From positions 18,166,001-18,230,000 of the forward strand of contig OX359246.1 in NCBI GenBank assembly GCA_947179485.1: a DNA stretch of 64,000 nucleotides, written 5' to 3'. Under the pieces are notes generated by a model, which was not told the DNA's origin, made no database searches, and saw nothing but the letters and a program-made list of their open reading frames with translations. A program made the position numbers and the translations under genes. Below, in pieces: positions 23,999 to 35,536 of the stretch (within the stretch, counting starts at the first letter, position 1; every line of letters begins with the position of its first letter). This stretch comes from Allacma fusca (Eukaryota; Arthropoda; Collembola; Symphypleona; Sminthuridae).

Positions 23999-25689
23999 TT
24001 TGGAATCTGGATTTAGTTTTAGCTTTTCGAACAGTCCAATTCAGTGTACTAAATGATTACTGAAATACTGTCTACGAATGAATACAGTCAACAGTAGAGA
24101 AGTAAACCGTGAAAGTAGCTAAGTGGTGGAAGTGAAAACATTTCTTTTACAGTCACCTTGCCAGACCATTATCAGTCCAAGTTGAACAGCAACTGTTTAC
24201 AAAAGTCTTCATCTTGAGGATGAACAGGGTGCCATAATGATTTCCCACCTCTCATTGTCAACATAAGGGACTGACTCAAAACATTTTATTCCTTCTGCTC
24301 GCAGTAAATTTAGTTGCAGGTTTTATAAAAGCTTTTTTGACATGGACTCGGATTTGAGGTCACAGGGATCAATGTTTTGGAGAAAATGTTTTAAAATACG
24401 TTTGTGGTAAATTTTAAAGGCGTCTCCTGGAGCTATTCGACATGTCGACATGTCTCTATTCGGCGAATTCTGGACATGGCAGGAGGGGACAGGGACCAAG
24501 GTTGCAGAATTTTTGAGGCTAGAGCGGTGGGGGAGAAATGATTACGGCCTCATTGTACAAGTATTCGTACAGTAGAGTTCATTTTCATAAATATTCTGAT
24601 AATATCGTTCAATACATAGGGTATGCGTGTACGTCTTATCGCCAAAAGTTATCAGCTCATGAATAATTAGTTCCAGCTCAAGTAGGAAATTGTATGAGTT
24701 AAAAATAAATATACATTGTACGGTGAACAGAAACTTAACCCCAGAGGAGGAACATGGAATGCAGGGATAATTTTCCCCCGAAGGTTGAAGGAAGGCTTCA
24801 TAAAATTTATGGAGAATTGTAGGTGAAGGAAGGGTGGGTTATAAATAGCCATCGGAATGTACTAAAGGCTTTATTCAAAGGCGACATCTAACGCATAAAA
24901 TGCAAGGCAGAAGCGTGAACGTTGTTAAACCTTTGCAAGAGCTTTCATTCATCACATTCATATGCGACGATACTGCGTTGATCAAAACGACTTAGTTTTC
25001 AAAATTCATACACGTTTTGATACCGATTTCTGTAATTTTTTAATAAAGGAAGGATAGAAATGAAGGAGGGCTATTTTTGGAGGAAGGCTGAAGGACGGGT
25101 GTCTTGGTTAAAAAATTGAAGCAGGGTTGACGCTGATTTTTTTAAAATAATAATAATTATAAAGACTTCATTGCTTGGTAGAAAGAAGAAAGTCGTTTTT
25201 TTGAAGGCTTGAAGGACGGCCATTTTAGTTTGACTTCTCTGAGTTACTGTGAAGGAGGATAAGTTTTTGGCTTATCTCTCACGTCCAGTTTATTACTCAT
25301 TTGATCCCGTACCACTGATCGCAGCCAGCGAGTTACCCTCAATTTTAGTCAGTTTGCCTCAAAAATACACTGTTGACCACTCCCCAACCAAACAATTCTC
25401 CTATAACAAAATGTCATGGCGAATCATTAGACTGTAATATAATCTTACTAATTGTAAAGAAAACATTGTGGTCTCCGGAGCTAAACTCATGAAGCAAGAG
25501 TAAACAAAGATATTTAAAAAAAATTTATTGCAACGGTTTAATACAATGCAAAGCTTGTCACACATTTTTACGTCCGGAGACAACAAATTATTTTTGACTT
25601 CAAAAGTTAATATTGCACTCAAATTAATCTCCAGGAAATTTTCAACAAATTAAGCGTTCTAAAATGTTTTTCTAACCGTCCATGCAAAA
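23999..25689. repeat. Blocks eta and alpha, unit 2/3 junction (non-coding)
   Basis: 24170-24540 is block eta ('tgaggtcacagggatcaatg', 'aggaggggacagggacca'). About 24600-25689 is block alpha, ending at the 8-bp site ATGCAAAA where a MITE inserted. No conserved open frame was found. Confidence 0.55.
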
Positions 25690-26376
25690 TAGTGCATCGC
25701 ATGGGTTCAGGTCGCACCCGGGTATTTGGGTTCAGGTCCAGGTTCAGGTTCAGTATGGGTGCATGTATTTTGGACCTAATAATTTTGGGTCCTTTCTGGG
25801 TACAATATTTTTTACCCGTGAAATTGGGTACAGGTTCAGGTTCAGGACCAGGTACAGAGAAAAACCCGTTTTGATTTTACCTGTCAGGACCAGGTGTAAC
25901 ACATGAAAGACCTGAACCTGATCACAAAAGACCTGAAATGTTTGGGTTCATTAATTGAAAGTTAAAGGCCGGAGAATTTCAAGCTTCCAAGATTATTTCC
26001 ATCGCAAAAGCAATGGCAGGGTGTCCCAGGAACCAGAGAACTTGCATTCTTATTCATTTTAAATATATTTTGTAATATTTGTACTTTTAATACAAGATAA
26101 AAATTTAAAAAAGTTCGGATTCTCAAGTACCCAAACATGTTCAGGTCCGGTTCAAAAATACCCGGGTTCAGGTCGTCTTTTGGTTACTTTTTCAGGTTCA
26201 GGTACTAATCAGGTGCGGGTACTACAAAAATGCAATTATGTCAGGTTCAGGATCGAAATATTTGAACCTGTTAAATGGGTACATTTTCAGGTACAGGTTC
26301 ACACTTTTGAGGTACCCAAAGCTTGGGTCCAGGTTCAGGTTCAGGTTCGATTGTTTTGAACCCATGCGATGCACTA
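25690..26376. mobile_element. hAT-like MITE with CAGGTTCAGGTACAGG arrays, TSD ATGCAAAA
   Basis: Ends TAGTGCATCGCATGGGTTCA and its perfect complement. TSDs ATGCAAAA lie at 25682-25689 and 26377-26384. Most of the 687 bp is an array of the hexamers CAGGTT/CAGGTA on one side and their continuation on the other. It is related in terminus and motif to the larger element at 52312-53518, which keeps a hAT transposase fragment. Confidence 0.9.
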
Positions 26377-26384
26377 ATGCAAAA

Positions 26385-27230
26385 TGACGTAATCTGAAAT
26401 TCTTCCCTATTTCCTGTTTCTTTCCCTGAGACAGAATTTCTCCAAACTTGTTCTATACGACTGCGACTAAGTCTCATACTTACAATTTTCAACGTAAAGA
26501 ACTGTCAAAGAGCTCCCTGGAAAGACAATAAAACTTCCTACCGAGGAGTATCCACGCATATTGTCGAAAAACATTTTATTCAAATAATGGGTCACTAAAT
26601 TAAAAATATTGGACCACTCCCTTTTATGGATCAATCGTTTTGCAAACCTGTACAATAATTTATTAATCTTATTTAGCAATAATGACGGGTACAGGGAAGT
26701 GGGAAATAAGGCCGTAACCAGTGACGGTGTAGCGACGTATGTGGGTCACAAACGGAAGTAATAGTAAAATAAGTATCAAAACTTCATATATAAGTAGCAG
26801 TGTTTCAAACATCACTTTCAATTAAGCATTCACCAGTGCAATTGTCAGCAATGGCCAGCATATATCACGAAACGTAAATATTGTATTCTAAATCTTTGCG
26901 ATTTTTTTCTCAATACAAATCATTGCTACTGCAATGCCTGTCTGGTCAAATACAATCAAAATCAACAAAACTTTTCCCAGCGCTCCCATCTATTTGTTTT
27001 GAGAGCCGAGAAATAAGTAACATGACATACAATAACATCGGAAAAAATTGAAGGGTAACATGCTAGACCATCAAAGCTATTTTCATTTAATTTCAACATG
27101 TCATCGCAGTGATAAAAAGTAATTACGTGCAGGAGAAAGAACCTGTAGAATCAACGCTATTATTTATAGTGTACGAGCAATGCCAGTTAGCTGTCAGTGT
27201 CAATAATTTTTCCTAAAATATTTCTCAGTT
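26385..27230. repeat. IR upstream region, unit 3 (receptor body lost)
   Basis: 'cggaagtaatagtaaaataa' through 'aatatttctcagttcaa' aligns with the 5' flank of the intact IR genes (40960-41430 and 60650-61115). It resumes at 28109-28240 after an inserted element, up to the degraded equivalent of the start codon ('cacgggaatttggtaaatac' instead of 'cacgggaattatggctaatg'). The receptor itself is absent. Confidence 0.65.
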
Positions 27231-28108
27231 CAACTACAGTTCGATTCAAAATTTGCAGTTCAGTTCAGTTTGAGCAGTGAACTGAAACGAAAATTCGGTT
27301 TCGGTTCAGTTCAAGTAAAACCAGTTCAGTTCAGTTCAGTTTCACCCGATGAACTGAACTGAATCGGTGAATCAAACAGTTCAGTCGCAAGGGTTATGGT
27401 AAACAAGAACAATTGCGGATGTACACATATAGAGCTCCGAATTTAGTTATTCGAGTCAACCCCAGAAAAAAACTGATTTCTTTTTCCTTTTAACCTGTTC
27501 CTAATCGCATTCACCATAGCAATCAGTGCACTGGAGAATGCACAAATTATGATGACGGTAATGTACTCTGGAATGGCCCTGTTTCAGAATCTACTTTTAG
27601 TAATCCATTGCTTCCATTTAGCATTGCAGCTTTGGGCGAATTCAGTATTTACGTTTTCCTTAGGATTCGTATCAATTTTAATTTTTTCAGCTCCGTAATA
27701 AAACCAGAATTTTAAGTAGCTGTTGAAGTTTTAAAGAAAGTAATGCGAAATGCAACTTCTTTAGCCCCAAGCTTGGTCCAGCATCATAGCAATGTCCCAC
27801 GGAATTATTAAAAGAAAAATTGTTAAATAATAAAGTAGTTAATAAACTGTCCATTATTCGTTAAATAACTATATATAAGAATGAAAGATAAGAATGTACG
27901 TTGGTGGCGACATTTCCAGCAAGGAGCCCGTTTGCAAACCGTTTGAACTGCAGTTTGCATTACATGGTTCAGTTCGAATCAAATACTGAATCGAATTGTT
28001 CAGTTCAGTTCAACAGCTGAACTGAACTCTATTTATAGTGAATCAAACTGAACTGAACTGAACCGAATCGAAATTTTTCGGTTTTGAACTGAACTGGTCC
28101 GAGTACTA
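27231..28108. mobile_element. hAT-like element with CAGTTCAGTT arrays, left end worn
   Basis: Subterminal inverted arrays of CAGTTCAGTTCAGTT/AACTGAACTG flank the block. The right end reads CGGTTTTGAACTGAACTGGTCCGAGTACTA, the same plan as the TAGTGGTC MITEs. The left end is eroded and no TSD was recovered. It is inserted in the IR upstream region, as the intact counterpart 'cagttcaaactaaagtattt' shows. Between the arrays lies a protein-like fragment on the - strand. Confidence 0.6.
27443..27730 (-). pseudogene. Captured gene fragment with a membrane-segment-like C-terminus
   Basis: On the - strand a frame runs from just after a TAA at 27731-27733 to TAA at 27443-27445 with one internal TGA (27584-27586). 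It reads SYLKFWFYYGAEKIKID, then NAKWKQWITKSRF, the stop, then PEYITVIIICAFSSALIAMV followed by a basic stretch. A hydrophobic helix followed by Arg/Lys is typical of a final transmembrane segment and cytoplasmic tail. It is not the local IR sequence, and I do not recognise the source gene. Because it lies between the arms of a hAT-like element it is probably a captured host fragment. Confidence 0.4.
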
Positions 28109-28846
28109 GGTCAAAGTCAAGTATTTCGGGATTCGGAATCCAAAATTACGCATCATATTCCCGATTGAACTATATGTAGCTGTCTTTAGCCACGGGAATT
28201 TGGTAAATACGCGACCATACCATGCTTATTTTTGTGAACATTCTTTAGGCCAATTCCACGGATGATTTTGTTATGGATTAAAATCAGTCCAAGTGTTCGT
28301 ACTATAAAAACAATATGGAGCAAAATCTGTGTTGTCTCCTGAACTGTACTACCGATTTCAATGAAATTGTTATACGCACACCAGTCTGCACTAGTACCAC
28401 TGTTTGTTTTTTAAATTATCCAAACATTTTGTTTAAATTTATATCGGAAATGTTTTGAATAGGTTCAGCTTAACACAATAAAGGGAGTAAGATACATGGC
28501 CGTAGCTGACACCTCCCTATGCGACAGCATTAAATAATCGCGGAACGAGGAGGTTTAACTTAACCTGTCAAAATACCATCGGTAATATAGATACGCATAC
28601 AAAAGACTTTACGTATCTATCTACTCATGGTTTTGATGGTATGCTGTTTGATTTTTATAATATAACCAGTAATACATAAATTTAACAATATGTGAAGTGC
28701 TTTAAATGTTAACTCAACATAGCTCCTTTTTGCTTAATTATCTTCAGGAGAACTTCGAACAATAAGGCCCTACAGATTCCGTTGCGGCTCCAAAAAATGC
28801 AGCTAGACGTCATAACCGAATGTATGAACGCATGATAATTATACTA
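28109..28846. repeat. IR start-codon remnant and block delta, unit 3
   Basis: 28109-28240 is the last part of the IR 5' flank. Block delta follows to 28844. It is cut at TA (28845-28846) by transposon copy B and resumes at 33535. There is no coding content. Confidence 0.6.
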
Positions 28847-29230
28847 CCCAAGTAGCACCAATGCGTGAATGTAACGCGTATATAGCGTGCATGAATCACG
28901 AAAGTAACGTAAATTTTACGCTTCAAATTGGTTAAATTCTAGTTAAACTTATATTCAAATATTGGTGAAAATGTCCGGGTTTTGAAACGTAAAAATATTA
29001 ACGTAAATTTTATGTACACATATTTGTGTTACTGAAACGTTTAATTATGGTTGATTTTTTCATTCAAGCTAATTCGATAGTGTCTCAGTACGCTACTAAA
29101 TAATATAAGATTTTAAAATAAATTATTCGTTTGAGTTGGCATCTAAACCAAAATTTATTAAAACAGAAACAAGATGACAACGCCCGTTCAAAACAACTAA
29201 GTAATTAAAAAAATTAAATTGTCGGCATCC

Positions 29231-31152
29231 TTATTCAGAACCATTAGCAGGATCTTCATCACTGCATGGAGTTGAATCCGTTATGTTCTCATCCGAATCT
29301 GAATTATTCGGAATATCAATAACCTGACGCGTTTTCAACGGATTCTCATTCGATCTGAAAACAAATAAAGTATTTGCAATAAACAGTATTTGGTATGAAA
29401 ATGGGGGCATGTTCAACAATGCTAATAAAATACCTCAATTTTCTTTGCTTCACACGATTAGGAGCTGCTTTGAGCCAATCTTTAAGTGCGCCTTCAATAA
29501 CAGTCAAAGTACCAGTTTTCTTGCCGAAGTAATAATGGAAACAATCTAATTTGAAATACATTTATACTTAAAGTCCCGTAATTACGTAACAAAATATGCA
29601 TTTTATCTAATTGCTAGTGTACTAAACAATGCTTACTCGTCACAATACTGCATAGCTGAAAGTTTTGAAAAGCTCCCTTGCTATTACGGCCTTTCCAGTT
29701 CAATTCCCTTGCAACATCATCACTCATTAACTTCTTCATAGTTTTAAAAGTACACTCTCGCACTGAATCTCCACCAACTCCGTCCAAACGATCCGCCTCA
29801 AAACAAAAAATATAATGCATTTAAATTAAATTTTAAAAAATGCACCAGCAAATAGAATTTACTTACTACTTCATCGTATGCTTCTTGGTTTTTCAAAATG
29901 ACCTCTTCTAAATTTTCTAATTCATTCAAATCTTTAACTGGTAAATTCAACAACCGAGGTTTCCTTGAATTTCCGCGTACATCCTTCAATTGTGCCAGAA
30001 TTAATTCTTGATTGCTTTCGACCGTTCTCAATCGAATCTTTATCGCTGCTAGTGATGATAAAACTATTCCTCGAAAATCGTCTAAAATGTTTGCGTACAT
30101 GCGCGAGTTAATTATCAATAACCATTAGAACTGAAAGCAGCCGCTATTATTAAGGACGTATAATATTTGACACCAAATGAATCTACCTTTAGTTCCGTTT
30201 TCAGCATCAGTTTCTTTCTGTCGTATAACAGTCGAAGTTCTGCTTGTTTTAGGCGTGGGTACCTGTATTGTCAACGCTGGCTGCGAACATTGTACCTCCG
30301 GCATAGAGATTGGTTGAGAATTGCGAGGTGATATAATCATCTGTGCCGGATATTTTAGTCCAGTTTGTCCTTTTTCTCCAAATTTTGGCTTCTTATGGCT
30401 GTGATTCCTCGCAGTCTGCGTTGATTCCACTAGTTTTTCCGGAAGCTTACGCTTCCGTGGTGCGTCGGATTCCGAACTTGCATCCGTCAATCTGGACTCT
30501 TTCCGCTTAGCCTTTTGCCTAGCTTCCAGAAGAGTCCCTGCAGTAACAAAAATAAGCCATGGATAACAAAAAAGCACGTATATCATGAAAAACGAAATCA
30601 TGGTATTTGCGAAGAAAATATTTTATAAAATATTTTCTTGGACATCTGGTGTTCATAAAAATATTTCAGGAAGCTGTAATCGCAGACAATTTGAATAATT
30701 TTCCTTGCTCAACAATTGGTTTAAGCATACTAGCCTCAAATAGGTTTTAATTGCAAACCTTCTAAACTACTCATGAACTTTGAAAAGGTTCGCCTGTGGT
30801 TCAGTTCTATGGACCGTGTCAACACGAACAAACGTTTATAGGTCAATCAACATACATATTAGTTTTCCATTTTACATATTAAGTTCTGTATGTCCCTCGT
30901 GTTCTCGGAAATCTATAATATAAAACACCTTGTGCATAATGAAAACATATTACCGTAAGGTCCGTAGGATTTTGTAATCGGCAAATTTCCCCAGGTATCG
31001 TCATGGCCAATCCCTCTTGTGATGGCTCTTCTGATAAATGTTGTGTCGTGATTTTCAGGCCAGTAGCATTTTTGCCTTTCAGAATTAATCCAGGAAGCAG
31101 GAACAACTTCCAAAGTGTTATCTACACTGAACAGAACGATGTAGTATTCCAT
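29231..31152 (-). CDS. DUF4806-domain protein of transposon copy B (six exons, apparently intact)
   Basis: The exon model is complement(29231-29354, 29434-29545, 29637-29796, 29867-30081, 30187-30537, 30954-31152), with GT-AG junctions and consistent phases, giving 386 residues. Exon 1 encodes MEYYIVLFSVDNTLEVVPAS and WPENHDTTFI, an N-terminal module shared with copy A. Exon 2 is a basic, nuclear-type linker (EARQKAKRKES, APRKRKLPEK). Exon 3 has a coiled-coil-like helix (LAAIKIRLRTVESNQELIL) and LNLPVKDLNELENLE. Exons 4-5 form the DUF4806 core (KTMKKLMSDDVARELNWKGR, SKGAFQ, IEGALKDWLKAAPNRVKQRK). Exon 6 is an acidic tail. It likely aids transposition or its regulation. The ATG begins two bases after the transposase stop codon. 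Confidence 0.8.
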
Positions 31153-31154
31153 TT

Positions 31155-33105
31155 CTATTCCAAGGTGTGGAGAACTGGAAACAGAACAGAACTGGAATCT
31201 TTATAATGAAGAAACATCATTTTACATTTGATGAGATCTGCATTAAATGGTGGCGTAGGCTGCAACTTGTTTGACACTTTAAAAATACCCAGGGTACTAG
31301 ATTTACAAGGTCGTTCAAAAATATCCAATAAATCTTGAAATGCAGATCCGATTACAAAAACTGTGTCTTGTTGTTTATAAAATTTTTCTATTTTAACAAT
31401 TTTCCCGGAATGTAGCTGAACAAAATTATTAGGGAATTTTGACGATATTTTATAAGCTCCAAATTGTATATGTTCGTTCTGAACACCAACACTATAAATT
31501 TTTGAGCAAGAAGATTGGGGACAAAATGGTGGTTTGCTGAGCACACTGTTCCCAATTTCTCCAAGACGTTTAGCAATTTGTTCAAGTGGCTTACTTTTCC
31601 CTTTAATCAACTTTTTAATGGACTGAAGATTGTTTTCGTAAGGAAAAGCACTGAAGGAATCTAAAGTTCCGAATCGTTTGGCGTCATCCGTCAAATGAAG
31701 TAACCCATGGATATTGAAGGAAAGATGCTCTGTGCCATAAATTGCTTGAAAAGATCCAACGAAATATTCTAAGAGCGTTCGGGCATATTCGATTTGACTA
31801 TGTATTAGTTCATTGTGACACAAAATAAATACTGCTACCTGAAGGCACAAAAAATGGTCTAACTGGGTTTGATCGAGAATGTTTTTTAAGACGACAGGGG
31901 ATAGATAAATTAAAAAAAGACGAAGCTCTGTGGACTTCCACCTTGCAAGATCTGTCAGTGACCGTGGCTTTCTGCTGAACTCCGATACAATGTAGTTTCT
32001 GAGGCTAACCAATTTAGTTGAAATTTTTATTAGTTGGCTTCTACTTAGACGGCCTTTGAAATTCTTGTTATGGGACCAAAGATTTAGTAGTTTTTTTTGT
32101 TGCTCCCAGTAAAACAAGGTGCATATACTCGTAGGGAATTTGCGATTCAAATCCGATTCCAATTTCATTCAAAATGCTTTCCCCATGGTGATGTTCTGGG
32201 TGCATTCGGTGTCGTAATGATTCATCTGTTCGTTTTGCTGAAATGGCAGGCTCGTAAACTACTCTATTCTTGTAGTAAAATCCCTTCTGTTGACATTTCC
32301 CACAACCAAAATATCCGGTGTGGTTAAGTGTGTTTGTTATAAAAGCGCGGGCTGGTGCATCTGCAATTATCGCTCTAAATTGGACACGTATTACTGTTCC
32401 ATTCAAATTAATACCAGTGTTTTGGAGTTCCTTGGCTTCGTTTACAAAATATTGGAGAAAATCATTGCCGTTGTTGGGTTTGCTCATACCATGATAAATC
32501 CCAATCACGAACGGTCGGGTGTCTTTTGCATTAATGATCCTTGCTTGTGAAGGCCAAAGTTGGCTACCCGAACTTGCTGATATGGGAAGTCCATCGAAAC
32601 TTACATCCAAAACAATCGCACTTAATGTTTTTATTGTTTCTATTCTTTGAAGAATAGAATTTCGTAATCCAATGTGTATATAATTCCCCGGATCAAGTAC
32701 TTTAATTTCTAGCTTGCGCGGTGTCCTCAAAAAAGTTCTAGAATCCACAGGTACTTCAAGCTTCAAATTTGTTTTTAGATTTTGCAGGAGTTTCCTTAAA
32801 GATGAATGAGGAATGTTTTCATCCGAAGCCCACTTTCGTAACTCACAAAAAAATATTTCATGTTGTCGCTCATTTGTTTCCTCACTTAATAATATGTCGT
32901 CACTGGAGGTGTAAATAGGTGAGCTGGGACTAGTGAGATAAGTCGAATAACAATCGCTGACTTCACTTATTGTACTTCCGTTTTTTCCGGATTTATTCAC
33001 TTCACATTTACTTGATTGATTTTTGTTCGCTGGTTCCAGTTTTGAGTAGTCTTGAGCAAAGCTGGAGGCGAGTCTTCTTATGTGCCTATCACTATATTTC
33101 GGCAT
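31155..33105 (-). pseudogene. Tnp2/CMC-like transposase of copy B, one frameshift
   Basis: The N-terminal part (33105 to about 32090) starts MPKYSDRHIRRLAS and contains VSFDGLPISASSGSQLWPS, ADAPARAFI, a CGKCQQKGFYY zinc-knuckle-like patch, HPEHHHGES and YEYMHLVLLGATKK. The frame then slips at an A-run of eight (near 32090) and continues as LLNLWSHNKNFKGRL, EFSRKPRSLTDLARWKSTEL, SFNIHGLLHLTDDAKRFGTL and ending at TAG, 31155-31157. Removing one A restores a single frame of about 650 codons. The slip may be a real mutation or a homopolymer sequencing error. Otherwise no stop interrupts it. Two family-typical positions differ from copy A (DYMH is EYMH, CLGVMRK is LLGATKK). Confidence 0.7.
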
Positions 33106-33534
33106 TAAATTATACTGTTAATTATCTATAATGATTAATTAAATTACCTGTAACCACAAAAAAATACATCAAAAGATGCAGGCGATACACTTCACAATGT
33201 AGTAGGTCATATTTAGCAAGAGCACGTTCCTATCATGGCGGATGAATAGTCCAGTAATCCGTTTGGCAATATATTCTCATGCACAATATAATTATATGTC
33301 AGTAACGGTACTTACTTGAATCACTTTTGGCTTCAAATCAACCATGCGCACATGTTCGTCGCCCAATTAGTTTTCCTGGTAACGTTTATGAAACGTTCAA
33401 CTATATGCGTTTAATATTCGAAAATGCGTTATGGCGTTTTAAGCGTAAATATTAAGCAAACATTAAAACCAGCAAATAAAAACCCTAAAATTCACCATAA
33501 ATTTGCGCAACATCCAGTCACGGTGCTACTTGGG

Positions 33535-33958
33535 TATGTACATTAGTTGCGTAACCAAATTCAAATTGGAAACGCTAATATTTTTGAGAATGTTCGCTGA
33601 GGACTGCCGTCATTGAATTTATATCCGATTATGTTCTGGAGCTGGAATGCAAGTCCGTAACACCAAAGTGCTGGCAACACAACTTGCGTTTAAAAAATAC
33701 TTAAAATGAACCGATCAATTGTTCCGGCTGATAATTATTTCTCAATAATTATATCTTTATTATTATATTTTATTATCATTAATATTACATTCCTATTGCT
33801 GTACGTAGAGAAGTTTCAAGAAAACATACGTCGGCTAAACTATATTTTGTAATTATAAATTAACAAGTATCGTATATCTACAAGACATTTGACCCGTGTG
33901 CTTGTACAAGGGAACTATTTAAGTATAATTCCTGGGGGATATTTCAATAACAGTTACA
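33535..33958. repeat. Right part of block delta, unit 3
   Basis: It resumes 'tatgtacattagttgcgtaa' after copy B and runs through 'aatgaaccgatcaattgttc'. No genes were seen. Confidence 0.55.
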
Positions 33959-34059
33959 TATCGTCGGTGAAACTTCCTAACCAGCTAAAATAAAAAATGC
34001 TTAGAATACAGACCGGCTATTTAGCGCTGTCGCTCAATACTCACAACAGCCATAATTCC

Positions 34060-34570
34060 CCCATTTCCCTTAACTTGACCACACCTTCCGCTCCCCTTAC
34101 ACTAATCCCCACGTACGTACTACCATACGTACTACATCTATACTCTCCATCCCATTATTTCCCCTCCACTTCCCCTCCACCTCCAGTCCACTTCCTTTCC
34201 CCTCCATTTCCACACCACTTAACCTCCACCTCACATTATGTTACACTCCCCACCACTTACCCTCCGCTTACCCCTCAATTACATTCCCCTCCACTTGCCC
34301 TTCAATTACATTCCCCTCCACTTCCCGTCCGCTTACCCTTCAATTACATTCCCCTCCACTTTCCCTCCACTTTCTTTCCATTTTCCCTCAACTTCCCTCC
34401 ACTTTCCCTCCACTTCCCCTTCAATTATATACCCCTCCACTTAACCTACAATTACATACCCCTCCACTTTCCCTCCACTCAACCTACAATTACATACCCC
34501 TCCACTTTCCCTCCACTCAACCTACAATTACATACCCCTCCACTTCCCCTCCACTTCCCCTTCATTTAAA
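34060..34570 (+). repeat. Homopyrimidine minisatellite arm
   Basis: The + strand is nearly pure C/T with ACTT punctuation, built from CCCTCCACTT-like units with 'acaattacatacccctccac' sub-units. It is complementary in composition and motif to the following arm. Confidence 0.85.
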
Positions 34571-34574
34571 TACT

Positions 34575-35400
34575 GAGAGGAGAAGTGGAGGGGAAGTGGA
34601 GGGGTTGAGTATAAGAAGGGGAAGCGGAGGAAAAGTGGTGGGGTTATGTATTTGAAATAGAAGTGGAGGGTAAGTGGAGGGGTTGAGTATTTAAAAGGGA
34701 AGTGGAGGGAAAGTGGAGGAAAAGTGGTGGGGTTATGTATTTGAAATGGAAGTGGAGGGTAAGTGGAGGGGTTGAGTATTTAAAGGGGAAGTGGAGGGAA
34801 AGTGGAGGAAAAGTGGTGGGGTCATGTATTTGAAATGGAGTAAAGGGTAAGTGGAGGTGTTGAGTATTTAAAGGGGAAGTGGAGGGAAAGTGGAGGAAAA
34901 GTGGAGGAAAAGTGGTGGGGTTATGTATTTGAAATGGAGTGGAGGGTAAGTGGAGGGGTTGAGTATTTAAATGAGAAGTGGAGGGAAAGTGGAGGAAAAG
35001 TGGTGGGGTTATGTATTTGAAATGGAAGTGGAGGGTAAGTGGAGGGGTTGAGCATTTAAAGGGGAAGTGGAGGGAAAGGGGAGGAAAAGTGGTGGGGTTA
35101 TGTATTTGAAATGGATGTGGAGGGAAAGTGGAGGAAAAGTGGTGGGGTTATGTATTTGAAATGGAAGTGGTAAGAAAGTGGAGGGTTGAGTATTTGAAGG
35201 GGAAGTGGAGGGGTTGAGTATTTGAAGGGGAAGTGGAGGGGTTGAGTATTTGAAGGGGAAGTGGAGGGGTTGAGTATTTGAAGGGGAAGTGGAGGGGAAG
35301 AGGAGGCGAAGTGGAGGGTAGTGGAGGGAAGTTAAGGGTAGTGGTTTCGAAGTGGACTGGAAGTGGAGGGGAATTGTGGGATAGTGGAGGTAAACTCCAC
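34575..35400 (+). repeat. Homopurine minisatellite arm with about 100-bp higher-order period
   Basis: The + strand is nearly pure A/G, built from AAGTGGAGGG. A higher-order unit (GTGGTGGGGTTATGTATTTG, AAATGGAAGTGGAGGGTAAG, TGGAGGGGTTGAGTATTTAA) recurs about six times, ending in a simpler 31-bp period (TTGAGTATTTGAAGGGGAAG plus TGGAGGGG) near 35180-35290. Confidence 0.85.
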
Positions 35401-35536
35401 TCCACTTACATGATACACTGCAAAGGGAATTATGGCCGGGTTTCACTTTAGAGTTTCTAGCGGAAGCGCTATAGCCGGTTTTCATTTTAGGCATTTTAAA
35501 TTATAGCCGGTTAGGAAGTTTAGCCGACGATATGTC

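Larger units (their letters stand above)
28847..33534 (-). mobile_element. Complete Tnp2/CMC-like DNA transposon, copy B, 4,688 bp, TSD TA
   Basis: Perfect 13-bp TIRs, CCCAAGTAGCACC (28847-28859) and its complement (33522-33534), are bounded by TA on both sides. The uninterrupted site is present in unit 2 at about 22317-22335 ('attatactatgtacattg'), which fixes insertion and TSD to the base. Subterminal regions carry repeated AACGTAAA/GAAACGT-type motifs. Two genes, both on the - strand, fill it: the transposase and then a DUF4806 gene. TA TSD plus CCCAAG termini do not match a textbook CACTA element exactly, so the superfamily is tentative. Confidence 0.9.
33959..35536. mobile_element. Inverted-repeat element filled with CCCTCCACTT / AAGTGGAGGG arrays
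   Basis: Imperfect TIRs of about 80 bp (outer ATATCGTCGG..AAACTTCCTAACC at about 33959 and 35536) enclose about 1.3 kb of simple repeat. No TSD was found, so the superfamily is unknown. Long open frames inside (33997-34569 and 35009-35494) are proline/serine/leucine repeats dictated by the array and are not genes. Confidence 0.65.

Noticed and set aside
25682-25906. Gln/Val/Gly-rich frame near 25.7 kb and the similar frame at 53333-53575
   Set aside because: Both are translations of the CAGGTA/CAGGTT hexamer arrays.
33997-34569. 190-codon open frame rich in Pro, Ser, Leu and His
   Set aside because: It is dictated by the CCCTCCACTT minisatellite; the same array gives open frames in several phases (also 34238-34444 and, on the other strand, 35009-35494).
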